DNA of 64,000 nucleotides from contig NC_133907.1 of the NCBI RefSeq assembly GCF_964199755.1, forward strand, positions 1,555,001 through 1,619,000, in the 5' to 3' direction. The position numbers were made by a program, and so were the translations under genes. This DNA comes from Larus michahellis (lineage: Eukaryota; Chordata; Aves; Charadriiformes; Laridae). How positions within the stretch are numbered: the stretch's first letter is position 1; every line of letters begins with the position of its first letter. Below, piece after piece: positions 12,001 to 26,913 of the stretch. A model generated the notes under the pieces. It did not search any database and was not told the DNA's origin. It saw nothing but the letters and a program-made list of their open reading frames with translations.

Positions 12001-15000
12001 GTCCCAGAGCTGTAATAAGTTTAAGCTTATGGCAATAAAGCTACCTGCAGGTAATATATTTGAGCACAAGGGCCCAAACTCCTGCAAAGAAAAAGTGCCT
12101 GACTCTTTTGTTCAAAATTTAGTTCATTGCATTTATGTCCCTGTTACTTCTCTTGTCATACACATCCTTCATAAAGCTTTTACTTTGCACTTCTCTGCCA
12201 TTTAAACACTCAAGATGTAGAATTAAACTTTGATATGAAGATGGAGGAATAATCAGAAACAGGAGGAAGATGGAGTGCCTTGCCAGCTACTCTGAGGGTT
12301 CCTACACATGCATGTTGCCTTGTGCTCTCACTCTATTCTGTCAGGGAACCTAAAATTATTATTTTCCTTTTCTGAGCAATATTTTAATCTTGTTGCTACC
12401 TTGTCAGTGTGTTCATGTATTACAACTTTGGTTTTATTGTGCTGGGCTTGTTTTCATGGGTTCAGTTTTCAACATCTCTGCTGATGAAATTGAGCACTTG
12501 GGCTTTTAAATTCAACAGCTAGAAGAGGAAAGAGGGTGTCTCTGATCCCAGCCTCCACAGAATTCCCACAGTGCCCCCTACATTGAAAGGCTTTAAATGT
12601 ATCTCTCCTTTGAACATCTCATGCTGCTGGCAGTAATGCTTTTGTACTGTCTACAGCTCACTTTGTCTTGGTCTAAGAATTGATGGGGTCCCTAGAATAC
12701 TTTTAAAAGGAGAACTTCTTGGGTAAATTCTTCCACTGGTATTTTTTTTCCCAAACTGCATCTTATGAATATTTTCCTTGAACCTCTTATTTCAACAAAT
12801 GTTACCCATGAAGGTACAGGGCAAAAAGTTTATAAAATAGGCTTTCAGGTACCCAGGACTGTATAGGATACACACTTTGCACTAATTAAAGATAAAAATT
12901 ATAGAATAGAGTATGACAGGTCTGTTTTTTAAGGTATGTCTGTGACTCTCTGCTTACAACGTCAATGGGGTTAAAAGTACCACAGGATATATGTCCTCTG
13001 GACCCACAGATTTATAGGTGACTTATAATCTTCTGTTTCTTTTCCAAAGTCATGAATTTTCACGTCTTCTCATCAGATGCTAAGCAAGTCAAGGGTTCAT
13101 CCTACCATCAGAGATGAAAGATTCAGTGGAAAAAGAGTTGCATTGAAACCTTTATAGTGCTTGCTTGTGACTCGCTGCAGTCTGTTGAGCCACTTTTTAA
13201 ACTTCACAGTTGTAAAACCGTTTCTAAGCTTGTCATTTGGAAACAAGTCTACATGAGAAGGCGAAAGGAGCATTTTCCACAGTAGTCTGGTATATGACAG
13301 CTATTGAGAGGAGCAGAATGCTACAACTCATGTGAAAGGCTTTGGTAAGAAGCTATTTTCTAGCAGTCGTTAAGTCTTGCATCTCAAGAGTTGCCGTATA
13401 AAGTGGTAACTACTGCTGCTGCTCTGAACTTCAGTGATGAACAGCGGTTTGCCTTGCAGCCATTTAAGCCTGTACACACGCTGGTACATGCGTCCAAGCT
13501 ACTCTGACCTATGTTGCTTTCCCTACGTGGGAAACACATTTGGAATTGTAGTGCTTCCTTATCAGGCATGTGGAGAGCAAATAAATGGGCCACATGTTGA
13601 CTCTCTCAGTACTGGAAGGTATTCATAAACCAACTGCATATGGAAAGGATGAAACCAAATGTATAAGGATTAAATATTTCACTGAAACAGAAATTATGGC
13701 ACTTTTTTTATAGGAGCGAGCAGGTGGTGCTTTTAATCCAACCAAAATTAACCCATGTTCAATAATTTATGTGTTCAAATTGACTCTAACGAATGCTGCT
13801 TAATTAGGCATTCTTGGAAAGATGCTTTACATTGGGTCTCAAATTGGAATTTGGATGTAACTATGGTTATCTTCCCACAGCAGTTTTAGTATATAATGAA
13901 GGAAGGAGTTCAGAGTATAAAGAATATTCAAAGTAACTTTGCTCTGAATCCAGCTGTAGTTGTCTACATAGTTTAATTGTCACATTTTCCAACAGTGGAA
14001 ATTAAAAAGACTATCTTTTTGTAAAAAGCTGTTCATGGCAAAGAACATTCTCACAAAAAGGAAATAAAAATAGAGCAGTTCATTAGATCTGTAGCTTGTC
14101 TCAGGAAGACATGAATACAGGAGTCAGTCTGTGTTTGAAGTAGAAAAAAGGAGGACAAATACACAGGTCGTCAGTAATCTTTCATGCCTTTCCACTATCT
14201 CACTCTCAAGTAAAACCAACAGAATCTGTTGAAAGATAGCCCGTTAGCATGAATTGGGTAAACCTATTTCTTTCCTTCCACTAGTTAGTACTTGGAATAG
14301 TTTTTCATTATTGATGTGTTACACACTTTTTTTGTGTGTGTATCTTGCTATTCTGTTGTGAAGAAAAAGTGTTCCTGCAAGATGATCAAATATAACTTTG
14401 CTGTGCAATTTGGAGAAAACTTAAGAAACTGATTTTCTTCTGTTCTTAAAGTTTTGTCCTAAAGAACTATTTTTGTACTTCACAATTGGAAACATGCAAG
14501 ACAATGTATTTTTCTCATAACAAGAACTGGAATAATACTGCAGGACTGAATTAGCATTAGTTCTACTCTTGCTTAAAAAAAAAATCAATCACACCTTTAG
14601 CTTTCTGCACGTGAGACATCAGTGAGAATGTTCACATGAATAAACCAGGTTTTTAATTTTTACAAGACTGAGCAGTAGCACACAGTAAGGGCCCCAGTCC
14701 CTCACTGGATTTATTTAGGTGGTTCTGTATAAGAAAAAGAACATAATAGTTAATACAAAACTCTACAAAAATTGGATTCTTGGTGATTTCAGTGGGGCCA
14801 TGTCCTCCAGAAAGTCTCAGATTTTTCTACAGTAATAATAAAATACATTTTCATTTCTTTAACCATCACATTTTTTTCTAGTGGTAATGTATGAATATAT
14901 TCTAAACATTTTGTTAGAAAGAACAGTAGTATTATTTTCAGTCTGGATAAGGTAGTAGTGCTTGTGTAACTTTTGTGTTCAGATGATCAGATTTTCACTG

Positions 15001-18000
15001 AAAACCGAAGTTTTCTCTTTAAATAATGTCTCTTAACATGTGCATTGCTGCCACATGGGATGCCACTAAGTCTGCATTTGTGTTGCTAAAAGTAGGTGTA
15101 TTTATTTTTACCTCTAGAGTTGAGGAAAAAAGGTAGTGGAGGAAAAACTAAAGCCTTTGCTGAAAATACCAGTCTCTACTCAGTCAGGAGTGGCCAGCTT
15201 GAATACAGGTTTTGAGCAGTTTGGGTACTAGTCTTGTGAAAATTGTATCTCACAGGTTGCAGTGGGCTTGCTGGTGAAAGTAGAATTTTCAGCTTGAAGA
15301 GCAAGCAAGGTCCCTGCTGAGAGGCTAGCTTTAGGGAGTTAACTCAACTGAGTCATCCTTGGAACCAGCTGCATTTTCATCCTACTCCCACAACAGTGCT
15401 GGGACTTATGGAAAGGCATTGCTTTCTCTTGAACAGCAATTATTGTCTCCTGAAGTATGTAACGGGGCTCTTGAGTATATAGAATTTTGGGGGTTCGGTT
15501 CTTAAAATTGGGAAGGCTGCCTGCAATTTGAAACAGATTGTCTGACAGATCTTGCTTTAGAAGAAATATCTTGAGTGGTGCAGAAACCTGAAGGATATTT
15601 GGGAAACTGATTAAAAGACTGAACTGAAACCTAAAAGTTACAGCTTCTTCCTGATCCTCAGCATATTTGAAAAATTTATTCCAGTTCAAATATTGAAACA
15701 CGGTGCAACATTACTGTTTTAAAGAAGCACTCACTGAAGACCTTTCATGAAAGGTCATGAGTTGTTAGCGTGAAGAACAGCATCTAACCTGAAGCATGGA
15801 TTTGCTTGTCTTATCTTGTTACATTTTTCTTAGCACGTTTCTATACAGAAAGGTAGGCAAAAGCTCCCTTCTGTCAAGGTGTGTTGGTAGGCAATGAAAA
15901 AATAAGATCCTAGGGATCTAGGGAATATGGCAAGTAGGTAGCTAACACTATTGAGGAAAAGTGGGGAACACAGGCCACAAATCTATGGGAACACATGCTT
16001 CCTTGTATTTGCAGCTCTTGGTACACCTGCTGTGCTGGTATATGCTTATTTACATATATAAAATAATGATATATGTGAAGAATATATATACGAAGATAAG
16101 TGACAATTTAGTTTACTGTCACAGGAAAGCTTAGGTGGAGGAGAGTGTAGAGAGCAGTCACACTGCGCATGCCTCAGTCTGCAACAGGAACTGAAAAAGG
16201 AGCCAACAACTACTTTTTCTTTTAGCAAATAGTTCACTAGAATTCTGGGTCCCTATTTGGCTAAAGTATTTGAAATAATGTTACAGTAAACAACTTTAAT
16301 TATTTTATAATAAATACTAAGTAAAATCAGTAGTTATAGCGAACCTTCAAAGGTTGATACTTAGCTACTGGTTGTCTTTTACTGTGCATTCTTGTAGTAA
16401 CTGGGTAAAAAGGAGCACTTGGGAAACAAACCTTTCTGGGAAATGAGACTGACCACAGCTTTCTCCTGTTGTTCCTGTGAACAGCTAACAGTAAACACTA
16501 CCCAAACCATCTTGTCTCTGTAGTATACTATAGTTTACAGTGCAGAAGTTCAATTTTTAGAGCTCATAAATTGTTCAGTATATGCTGTTAATTATCAGCC
16601 AGTATGAATCACTGAAGTCATAACCTGACTCCTAAATGAGTTTCCCATAAATCTGTTCTATTTATTAGAGGTCAAATTGATAACCACTAAGAAGGAATAT
16701 CAATGCTGCATATCATTCTGTAAGGATATAATTACAACTAAAAAAACACCAACCCTCCTCTCTCCTTCTGCTCCAGATATTTTAAGTGTGAAATTCAAAA
16801 CTCTCCAGTAACTGCTATTTCTTAACAAGATGTCATGAGAGCAGGAGAACAAATGAAAAAAAAACTTGCAAAATAATTATGGATGAAAGGATGTTTCTCA
16901 CTATCTTGTGCATCTGTGGGGTAGAGATCTAACGGTCTAAGCATTTGTTTTGAAAAGCTTAAAGATTGATGACCCAACTTTTTTCTAACTACATTGTCCA
17001 TTATAGGAGATAGTGCTATGGACAAACTTTATCCTTGGAAGGGAATGGTAGGAGGAATCAATATCAATATTCACATAGTCTATGAAGATCCACTATTGCG
17101 TCTTCATAATTTCAAGGAAACCAACTTTTCTTCTAATTTTTAGGGGTTGAATGAGTAGAAAAAGCAGTTATTCCCATGTGCCTTTTGCTGCTGGGTAGCT
17201 GGCAAAAATGACACATTCTTTGAGACTAATAGTCTAGAAAAAGATTATACTGAAATGGTCTCATATCTTTTGTTACAGATAACAGACACTATCAGGAGTT
17301 AAGGAATGCTTATATCCAATATGGCCATGAGTGTAAAGTTGAAACTTATTTAGAGCATTTTAAATTATAACATTTCTTCTGTATATACTGTAAGGCCACA
17401 TAAATTTGAGGAAAGCTGCTGGAAAAATCAAATTATGAGCTAGAAATGTAACACAAACATAGTCTGAAACTAAATCTTATACCTCATATATACTATATTC
17501 TTGTGAAGTTATATTTATGAGCTTCCAATAAGAAATAGAATACAGTGGAACGTTTAGGAGCAATTTTAATTTATTATCACTTGCAATATGTAGTTAACAT
17601 AAACATGCAAACTGTCTTTCGAAAAGCATTGATTCAGACAGATTTAAATTTTTACTTCTGAGTCTTTCTTCCAAGGTTGTTCCTTTTAATATCTGTATAT
17701 AGTTATTGCTTCTCAGATACAATATCCACATTGTATCCATTTCTCAAGCTCTGAAATAACATGGACCTCAGTAAAAGAATGGGGGTATATCATGTCATAT
17801 CAGACAAAAAACCCTACATGCAGAAATTGTACTCCTGTCATTTAGACCTCCACTGAACAGCCTCCTTGAGGTTGGACCTTTAAAGAAATTATCTTAATGG
17901 TGGGGGCATCAAAAATAACATGCAAATAATCAAAACTGACTTTTTTTGATAAAAGATATGTTGTTTTCAGGTACCTAATTCTCATGTGATATGACATCCT

Positions 18001-20025
18001 GTACTTTTGCTGAAGTCTTGACAAAAACTAAATTTGTCAGAATAAATTTTCCCTTTTGATGGACCTCAATGCTTTAATTCCTAATTGACTTACATATAGG
18101 GACAAGTATGTACCAAAGGGAGTGTTTTGAAACATCTGTGGACAACTGCTGACTGGATTCTATACAGCTGAATACCACTACATGGTGTCCTTGCTGCTGC
18201 TGTTAAATGAAAGCCAAAATACAAATATGTAGAAATTTAATAATATCTGAAAGTTATAAGACATTGTTCCTATGTAACAGGGCAACTAGAAAGGAAGAGA
18301 TGTACAACATCAAAACTATTTTCTCACTATCGTAATTCACTGCTCTTTACTAATGTTAAACTTCCATGTATCTTGAGTCACAAAGGCTTGGTTACGTTTT
18401 TTTTAGAATTGTAATTTGATCTGGGACTAAAAGAGATCTGAGACTTTCTCAGTCTCCTTCTTAAGTTCTCTTTCACTTTAAAATGTTTACACATTACTTC
18501 AGGATTGTAAGTTTTCTCCTTTAAAAAATTAAGACAACAATGTTGGCCTGAAGAAAAGTTGTACTAATTTTGGCTAACTGGAGATAAGATGTACTTTCTT
18601 TTGATGTTTTTAATCTTAATTTAAAGTGTGAACAGGCGTAACAGTCAGAATCATGAGAACTGTGTTTATGTATAGCTGCCGATAGCCTCTTTTAAGAATT
18701 CAGGTGCTTCCGGAGATCTTGGAGTTTTTAAAAAAGGAAAAGATGTGCATGGTACAAGTGTTTCTTTAGTACCCATGATTCTCTTGATGTTTTTTGATAG
18801 CATGATGTTTCCATTCAAGAGTCTTAAAAGACCTAGGGTAGATTTCATGTAAGATAATGAGAAAATTCAAGATCAAGCATATTCAAGTCCAAAGGAAAGT
18901 AACAAAAACAGTTGAAAGGCAAGAGGAAAGATTGTTTTAAAGTGATTTTGCTGATTGTAGAAGATGACTAAGTTAAGGTAGACAATTATGTTTGTCGGTC
19001 ATAGTGATCACATATGATTACGTTAAATGTCAAGATTTAGAATGCTGGTATATTATCTGGATTGAAGTAGAATGTTCAGAGTAATGAAAGAAACCTACAA
19101 TTTTAGTTAAGCTAAGTGTAGTCCTTTGCTCAGCTATGTTCATATGTCTCTTGTCAAGGGATCCCAAGATCATCTTGTTTTCACTTCACTGGAGAAGCAA
19201 TGCATACTGGATGAAACTTTGAGAGGTATTGACAGAGGAGTTTCTGTCTTTGATTAGAACTGCAGGATAGGAGGTGAGACAATGGACCAAAACTGAGGAA
19301 CTTCGAGATGAAGAAAGATCTGATAACTGAAGTCAACAAATTGTTTTTCGTTGGTTTAATGGACCCAATTAAATATCATTGACTTAATTTTATCAGCAAA
19401 ATATGTTCTGTTCAATTAGCATAAAAATCTGGATAGCACCCACATCAGAATCTTAACACTTTTCTAATATATAGCATCTTACAGAGGCTACAACAATCTT
19501 CCTTTGTACAAGATTATCTATGTTTGGATTATTTTAAGATTTCTTCCTATAACAGGGCTGATTTGGTTTGAGCCACATGAATGAATTGTTACGAAGTCTT
19601 ATTTTACTGGCAGGTGTGACAGTAACTGTATACAATGTTTATTGTATCGAATGTTCATGTGTCCTACTCCAAAATTCATCAAATTAACTGGAAAGTCATC
19701 AGTTGACTTCAAATAGGCTTTTAAATAATGCCTGCAGTTAAATATGCACACTTTGTATCCTAGGTCTTCTATAATCTGAATTCTAATCTTTTAGCGCTGT
19801 CATGCACTGAATGTGCAGTTCTGAGATTTCAGAACTTAAAGATTTTAGATGAGTTTAATCCCCCAACACCAGAGGAATTGGAACCTTTCAAATTCAACTA
19901 TGTTCTTTGGGAGAAGAAGAATAACTCATAATTTTTGGTTCTTTTGAGATTTTGCCTCTTTCTCATTAAAGAAGGAAAAAAAAAAAGAGGTTGTGAGAGG
20001 AGTATAAAACTCGATTGTTAACCTT
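9039..20025. other. Long AT-rich noncoding stretch
   Basis: I see no gene in these 11 kb. Small items: an NF-E2 site (listed separately), an AP-1 site TGAGTCAT at 15349-15356, a hairpin-capable ACACAC-T7-GTGTGT at 14321-14339, and AGATCC-TAG-GGATCT at about 15905-15919. The longest frame is 120 codons on the minus strand (15339-15701). It starts at GTG, has no recognisable domain and has a length expected by chance. Confidence 0.55.
9396..9406 (-). promoter_or_regulatory. Consensus NF-E2 / Maf-type site
   Basis: GTGACTCAGCA is the reverse complement of TGCTGAGTCAC, an exact match to the NF-E2 consensus TGCTGAGTCAY bound by p45 or NRF factors with small Maf proteins. The match is direct; binding is unproven. 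A second exact match lies at 26903-26913. Confidence 0.3.
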
Positions 20026-20043
20026 ACTGAGATAACTGAGATA
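20026..20043 (+). repeat. Tandem 9-mer with two GATA motifs
   Basis: ACTGAGATA is repeated twice back to back, placing two GATAA cores nine bases apart. It may be a paired GATA-factor site or simple slippage. Confidence 0.35.
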
Positions 20044-23000
20044 ATCTGCTTGTTAAAGAGACAATCAAATTATATGTTTTCTTAACCAGCGTGCAATCCA
20101 TTTTTATTTAAGGGTAACTGCTGTTCATCAATGCCTGACTTGCATTATTTCTCTGTCTTATTTACCAGTTCTTACCCTTGGTGTTGTCTTTGTAGTTATA
20201 GAAAGTTATGTCGAGTTTAACAAAACACTGGAAATTTATTTACATGACCAGATCTTGCTCATCTGAAGTTCACGGTCCTTTGTGCTTAGATTTGACTAAG
20301 GCACTTACTTAACCAGTCTCCTACCTTGAGAATGTTAAAGCACATCTTTGATAACTTCATATGCTTCTCTTTACAAAGCTGAGTTCCTTGAAAAAAACAT
20401 TGCAATATTGCATTTTAAATGGTCATCCTATAGCCACAGTGCTGCTGATCATCCAAACTTTATTTGTTGACTATAAACTGAGGAAATCCCAAGTGCTTTT
20501 TCGGAAGTGTGGTTAGTGGCACTGCTACTGAATTGGTGCAATAGGTTTGTCAGAACTGAGAGTCCTGCAAATAAGCTGAATAGAGTACTCAGCTCAATCA
20601 ACAAAATTTTGTAGTCAGTAATGGCTGCCTTTAACAGATATGTGTATCAAAAATCAAAAATTGTCTCTGTGAAACTACAATATTGTAATATCAAGGTCTC
20701 AGAAATATGTGGTTTCTTCAATTTGCTTGTAAATATTTTATTGCTTTGAAAGGGCCGTGGGGGGAAAAAAATCAGTCATTAAAAGGTATGATGTTAGACG
20801 TGTTGTTCATTTCCTTTCTTCCAAGTTTTCAAACAGAAAATGCAAGCTTAAGCAATACACCAACATGCACAAGATTACAAGTATTCCTATGCTTTGTACT
20901 ATGTCTATTTTAACACTGGTGAGATTTTGCCTATATTGGAAATATTTTTTCCCCTGGGTTGGTTGTATGACAACATTTTACTCTTCTACCACAATTCTCT
21001 TCAAATTTATCCTGAGTTCCTGTTGACGATTATAAAGGTCCAGCTCCAATTTCAGAAAGCCCTTTTCAGCAGAATTCTTACACCCTGAGGAAAATATCTT
21101 TGTATTTTGCTTTAGGCTTTTTTAGCCATCAGTTGTAGGTCTTTTACAAAAGATGCTCCAAAGCCATCTTTAACCTCTTTCTCCTTCCACTCTCCAGCTG
21201 CTGCACAGCAGGGAAAGGATTTTTAAATACATGCCTAGTATCTGTGGAAAAGTAATTCCTGACAAGTAACTGTCTTTATGCATTCCATTTCTGTTCACAA
21301 AAATGGCTTGCACTATTTTTCATACACTTCAATATCAACAATTATTGGTTTATAATGCATTTTTCAAAGTAAGTTGTGAATGTTTGACTAGATCGATCAT
21401 TTATGTTGCATGTTCTATTTTTATTCCAATTAGAAATAGGATAAAAATGTGAAATTTTCACAGAAAAGCGTCTCCATATTTACAGTTTGAACACTTTCTA
21501 ATACATCCAAAAATATTCCTCCCACTGGAGTTTTTCTGGGAAATGAATACTGGAGTCAGGAACGCAAATGAAATGAATCTTTAAAATTTTACAAGTATTT
21601 TACATTATCTGTTCTGGTTTACCTGTGTAGCAACTCCTGTACCACAAAGCGAACAGCATTTCTTTGAACAGAGGAAAAGAAGTCTAAGGAGTTTGGTGTA
21701 AGAGATCTGTTGTATGAGCTAGTAAGTGTAGAAAGACATGTTTGCTATTACAGGCTCCTAGCACTTGTCTTGCAGTAATTGGTGATATTCCTAAAGGTTT
21801 ACCTTCAAGAGTCATTAAATGACTGGATCATAGCTTCCTTTCCAGGTAATATCTGGCCGTCATAGCTGCAGAGAAAAGCACGAAGCATGAACCCAAGTAT
21901 ACCCTGAAGTTAAAAAACCAAACAAACAACCCCTTAAAAACAGGTGAAGAAGAAAGATAAAAGAACAAAAAAAAATTAATTTCCACAGTTGTTAAAATAT
22001 ACGATGTTTTTTCAGGTTCTACTTGTTTTCTGAGCATGGGGTTTATTCAGTAACTTGTATTTGTATGCTGACAACCATAGCAGGTTTTAACTCTTTGAAA
22101 ATGAGTCATCTGACTTCCTATGGGCAGCTGCTGCTGGGATCCCACTACTAGTGAGGGATCTTGTATTATAGATTGAGCATAGAAAAGGATTAAAGGGCTT
22201 GCAACTCTTAAGTGAGATGTTCACATAGCCTAAGCTTGACTAAATACAGTTGCTCTGTCTATTGCACATCTTCTTTCCTAAAATTAATTTTAGAACATAC
22301 ATTTCTTTCAGCAGTAAATATCTCTTGCTGTCCTTCAGAAGCATTTTTCTGTCCTTCATCAGCATCTTGTTCCTTATTTACTTGAAAAATATATTTAAAC
22401 CTCAGTCCTTTTAGTTCTGTAATTTCTGTCTTATTGTGTTTAAAATTCCTGTGAACCTCAGCCTGTGACTTACCTGTTCTTCAAGGACTGTGTTATTTTC
22501 ATACCATCAAGTCTTCCTGTTTTTTCCTTCACCTTTTCATCATCACTTCCTGAAAGTGCTTGCTGTGGGCAAGTGTATAGTCTGGGAATACACATAGTAC
22601 TTGAGAGTATTGTATAGAAATACTTTCCTGGGACTAACATGATACAAACATAACACCTGAAAAGGTTAAAGTGAAGACTAAAATGAACAGTATCCCCCAA
22701 CTCCCCTCTTTTTACCTAACTAGAGAGACTGGAGATTGAGTACTGGCATACTATCATGAACTGAATCATTCCAGTGGTATTTTGCTTTAGATGTTATGGT
22801 CTAAAGGTCGTTGACAGGACAAGAGGAAATATCTTTTATTGGAACATCTGATATAGTTAGAAAAATCAGATGTACTTTTGGGAGCAGAGACCCTTGTTCA
22901 GGTCATCTTAGAGGACTTTTATATTTTTAAAGCCTCCTGTGTCTGCTTTGTAAATAATCAGTGTCTAAGTTGGGGATCCAGGAAGGACATGGAGAGTTGC

Positions 23001-26000
23001 ATTACTCTTTGAACACTTTTCAGTATCAGGATCCCAAACTGCCACTCTTTTCTTTGATTATCTGCTCCTTGGGGTTTTCAAAACTGTACTGTATTAATGT
23101 ATCTAGGTTGTAAATTTGACTCTCATTTTGCTCCCAGGTCCTACTGCACTGCTACTTTATTTCTAGACTTCCCAATCAACTAATTCCCTCTTAATTGAAC
23201 CTAGGCTTGGCACAGTTGATAAGAAACCTCTCAAACTGGTAATACTCAAGCATTCTGAACAGAAACACCCATAAAATTTGTGTCTTAGGGTCCCAGGAAC
23301 AGCATCTGGGATTGCGAGAGAACCTGGCCAGATCCTGTGTGATGTGGCCAGACTGTCCAGAATGTGCTAGGACTGGCAAGCGTGGACATTAGCCAAATTA
23401 TATATGTAGATTCAAGGGTCAGGCTGTCTCCCTAGAGAAACCAAAGGACTGAAGTTATTGCTGAGAATACAAAGCGTACTGGTTAGCTGCACTCTAATAT
23501 AAAAAACCAATCAGGATACAAGGAATTCTCGTAAGTGCCATGTGCTGACCAAATATCCACAATATATATTTCATTATGTGTTTAAATTGGAATATTAATT
23601 TAGATTTACACTAAGTTGTTTTATCTTATTGTGAATATAAAAAAAGTCTTTATTACTTTTTTACATGCAACTTAACCTGATAGTATTCTCTATACACTTT
23701 GACAGACTAGACTTCATTCTTCCCATAAGAGCATTCAGGCATAAATACAAATGTTACTTGTAATACTCAGGTTACCCAGACTTCTCGCAGTATGTTCAGG
23801 CTTTGAGTCATCTGGCAGGTAGATGTGGGAAGACATGGTTTACACCATGAACATTTGAAGTGTCTGAAGAACAGCTCTCAAGCTGATGAGATTGTAGTTA
23901 GCACAGCAGTATTCATACAACGAAGACTCTTTAAAAACAACTCAATAAAATAGCTCCTTTCTGTAGCTTATAAAAGAAAATAAAAAGATGAGTGTGACTT
24001 TGTGATGCTGGTTTAACGGATGTTACCTTCTACTGTTAACTGCATTTTAGTAGGTCTGAGTAAGTGGTCGTAACTAAAAGAACATAAAAATAGTTTTTCA
24101 TCTAAGATCTACATACATAACTTTTAATTTGTATAATAGTTTGAATACCAAGGCTTGAACTACTTTACCTTAGAAATGTTATTATACTACCTCATGGGGT
24201 TTGAAAATTATGGTAAAAAAAAACCCCACTGAATTCTGTGACAGGGCAGTAAAGCTGATAAAACCATGAAAAAAAACACCTCTCTCCAGTGTTTCTTCTC
24301 TCAGACTTTGTACAAAGGCTTTGGACAGATGAAGGCTTGTCTGAAACATTTCTCAAGAATTGGTGAGACCAGAGAATGGGAGTGTGCAAATCTGCAAATT
24401 ATGCCAAGGAGCATACTTTGCAATGGAGTGTAACAGAATACTGTCAAATTATGGACTTTATATTTCTGTGTCATGCATTTTCTATGCATCAGGTTTGTTC
24501 TCTTCAGAAATATAGTGAAATGGCCGTTTCTATTATGGTGCTAAAACACTCCGCTTGGAAAATTATTAGTTCAGCCACTTTTAGCTCAGAAACAGTCTAT
24601 TGCTTTCATAAAAGGTAAATTTTTACTTGGGGGGTGAAGGAGGTAGGGCTATGCTATTAAGCATTGTTATATCAAAATGAACCAAATTCTCAATTTGCAG
24701 AAGTGAGTGTTGCTTCTCAGATTTTACAGCAACTAAAGTGAATTCCAAATTCTATGTGAAGTTGTTACATATTCAGTGGGATCTCTTGATTATTGAATAT
24801 TATACTTTTGCTTATTCAGCAAACGTTTTTGCTCCTAAGCTATACTATTGTGCATAATATCTAAACTTTTTCAGTATAGCATATGAAGGATTTCAGAACA
24901 GTGGTATCCTAAATGTTCTCATGCTACAGTGCATCATGCTGAGTGCTCTTTTCAGAAGAAGGTTAGAGACCTAACACTTTTATACGCAGCTTTTCAGCAG
25001 AAACTTTGCAGGATATGAAAAAGGTTTTGCTAACTTTTTTCTTTACTCCTGAGGAGATGCAGACTGGTGAGGCACCCTTGAAATACAGAATTTTCTATTC
25101 CCTTTCTTGAATGGTAGTTCTGTTTACAAGCATTGGAACACCTTGAACTGTTTGTAGTTTGTTGAAATGGACATACTGTTACTATAAAGTACCAATTGTA
25201 AAAAAAGATGCATGATTCAATTATTTGACTTTACAGAAAATTTGTTTGCTTTTCTCTTGATGGTTAGACTCCCTAGTAGTTTTGTCTGGAGAACAATATA
25301 TGCCAAACTGATCACAAAGTTATGAAAATTTGGAGCTCAATGTGCGTATTCTGAAAATACTCTGAATAAATGTTGGCTGTTAAAATGCAGTTTTCATAAA
25401 GGCATAATTCCAAAGCTTAAGACTGAGATACGTAAGTGGTTATTACAGTCACCCAGCCTAACATCTTGCATGACAGGTCAAAAGAGAAAATCTTCGCTGG
25501 ACTACTGAGTTATGGCTGGTAATACAATCTTGATTTAAATACTGTTTAGCGAAATACTGAAGCCAGTGGAGTGAGCGCTAGCAGATATGAGAGTCCAGTC
25601 AAGCGTGTTCTTTGCCTGTTTTAAAGTCTGGTTATTATGTTTTGATCGCTAAATACAGGGACATGCTGTACAGTTAAGCATGTGTTTTATCTGTATCACG
25701 TGCCACAGTGAGTTGTGTGGTTCTCTCTCTATGTTAGAAAACAAAGGGATTGAAGATGATGGGTGTAAATTTTATCTCTGATCACTCCCTGTAAAGACTT
25801 CCATCTGTCTGTTAGAGCTGTCAACATCTTTCTGTCTGACAGTTGACTACATGGGTTTCCTTTGTTTCAGGCAGATCCAGAATCTCTTCTCAGCTCACAA
25901 AGTACCAACAAACTATAAAAATAGCTAGGACATTTGTATGGTTTGGTTGTGTTAGAATGTTGTCCAGAGCTGAACAGAGATGGCTTGTCCTGCAGGAGAA

Positions 26001-26894
26001 GTGATAGTCTGCTCATATCAAGAATGAACAAGTAGTGTTGCAGACTGTTCTGCAGGTGAGCATATCATATCAAAGAAGGAATATCAACTTAAAATTAAAG
26101 ACTTCCTTTTCAAATTAATCCATATCCCAAGGTAGAATTTTACTTTGGAAATAGAACAGAGCTCTGCCTTCGCTGACTTGATGTGACTATTGTTTGAAGT
26201 CAGCCAGCTACCTATTGGAAGTTGGGTGCATGCAAGTAGCTGGTTGTTGAACTGAATATCCTCTGAGACATGAACACAGGCTGAGCTGAGTACTGTGCTA
26301 AAAGGAATTCCATAGCTTCTGGGTCAGAGCTGCCTCCTATCCAGGCAGCTTGAGGCATGTACAGAGGCAGGTACTTTGTCTGCAGAATACACCTTGAAGA
26401 CATGCTCTAAAAGGTATTTCTATCCAATATCTTACAAAACCGGGGGGGGGGGAGAAAAGAAGAAACATGAACTCTGCCATTGTATGTGGTGGTTGTGTAT
26501 GCAAGTGCAGGGTTCGCTGGCAAAGTACTTACATCTACCTGCATTTATTTTCTGAGCCCAGTAAATCATTTGCGTGGGTTTGCCTGTTTATACCGATTAA
26601 CAAAAATTTACTTAACCAACCAAGAATATCCAGATTGGAGTACCAGAAAGTAAAGAGCTTGTAACTTTCATCACATGATAGAGAGGTAATTTCTTATTAC
26701 TTTGAGCAGATAAATAGAACGAACATTTGGTATCATATTCTAAGATGAAATTTCATGGTTTATTTTCAAAATAGTATCCCTGCAAAAAAATTAATAGCAG
26801 CGAGGATCCAATTAGCTCAATGAAACATTAATTTACGTGTCATGAAGTTGTCACAGAAAGGAACATAAAGGTATGTTTAGAAAGGCAGAATTGG
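20044..26894. other. AT-rich noncoding stretch
   Basis: No gene recognised. Three overlapping hydrophobic frames at 20707-21088 reflect T-rich sequence. A run of eleven G lies at 26442-26452. A CTGCAG|GTGAGC donor-like site at about 26054 has an upstream AG (about 25969), but every frame between them has a stop, so it is not supported as a coding exon. Confidence 0.55.
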
Positions 26895-26913
26895 TGACGT
26901 CTTGCTGAGTCAC
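26895..26913 (+). promoter_or_regulatory. Adjacent CRE-like and NF-E2 sites
   Basis: TGACGTC at 26895-26901 is a CRE/ATF-type core. One base later TGCTGAGTCAC at 26903-26913 exactly matches the NF-E2/Maf consensus. Two full bZIP sites side by side in AT-rich noncoding DNA are uncommon by chance. The function is inferred from the motifs only. Confidence 0.35.

Noticed and set aside
15339..15701. 120-codon minus-strand open frame
   Set aside because: It starts at GTG, has no domain, and several frames of this length are expected by chance in this composition.
24383..24392. TGTGCAAATC resembling the miR-19 seed region
   Set aside because: No 5' arm complementary to it lies upstream, so no miRNA hairpin forms; the same 10-mer at about 8788 also lacks context.
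25970..26054. Possible exon between an AG and CTGCAG|GTGAGC
   Set aside because: Every frame has an internal stop; it could only be a noncoding exon and there is no other support.
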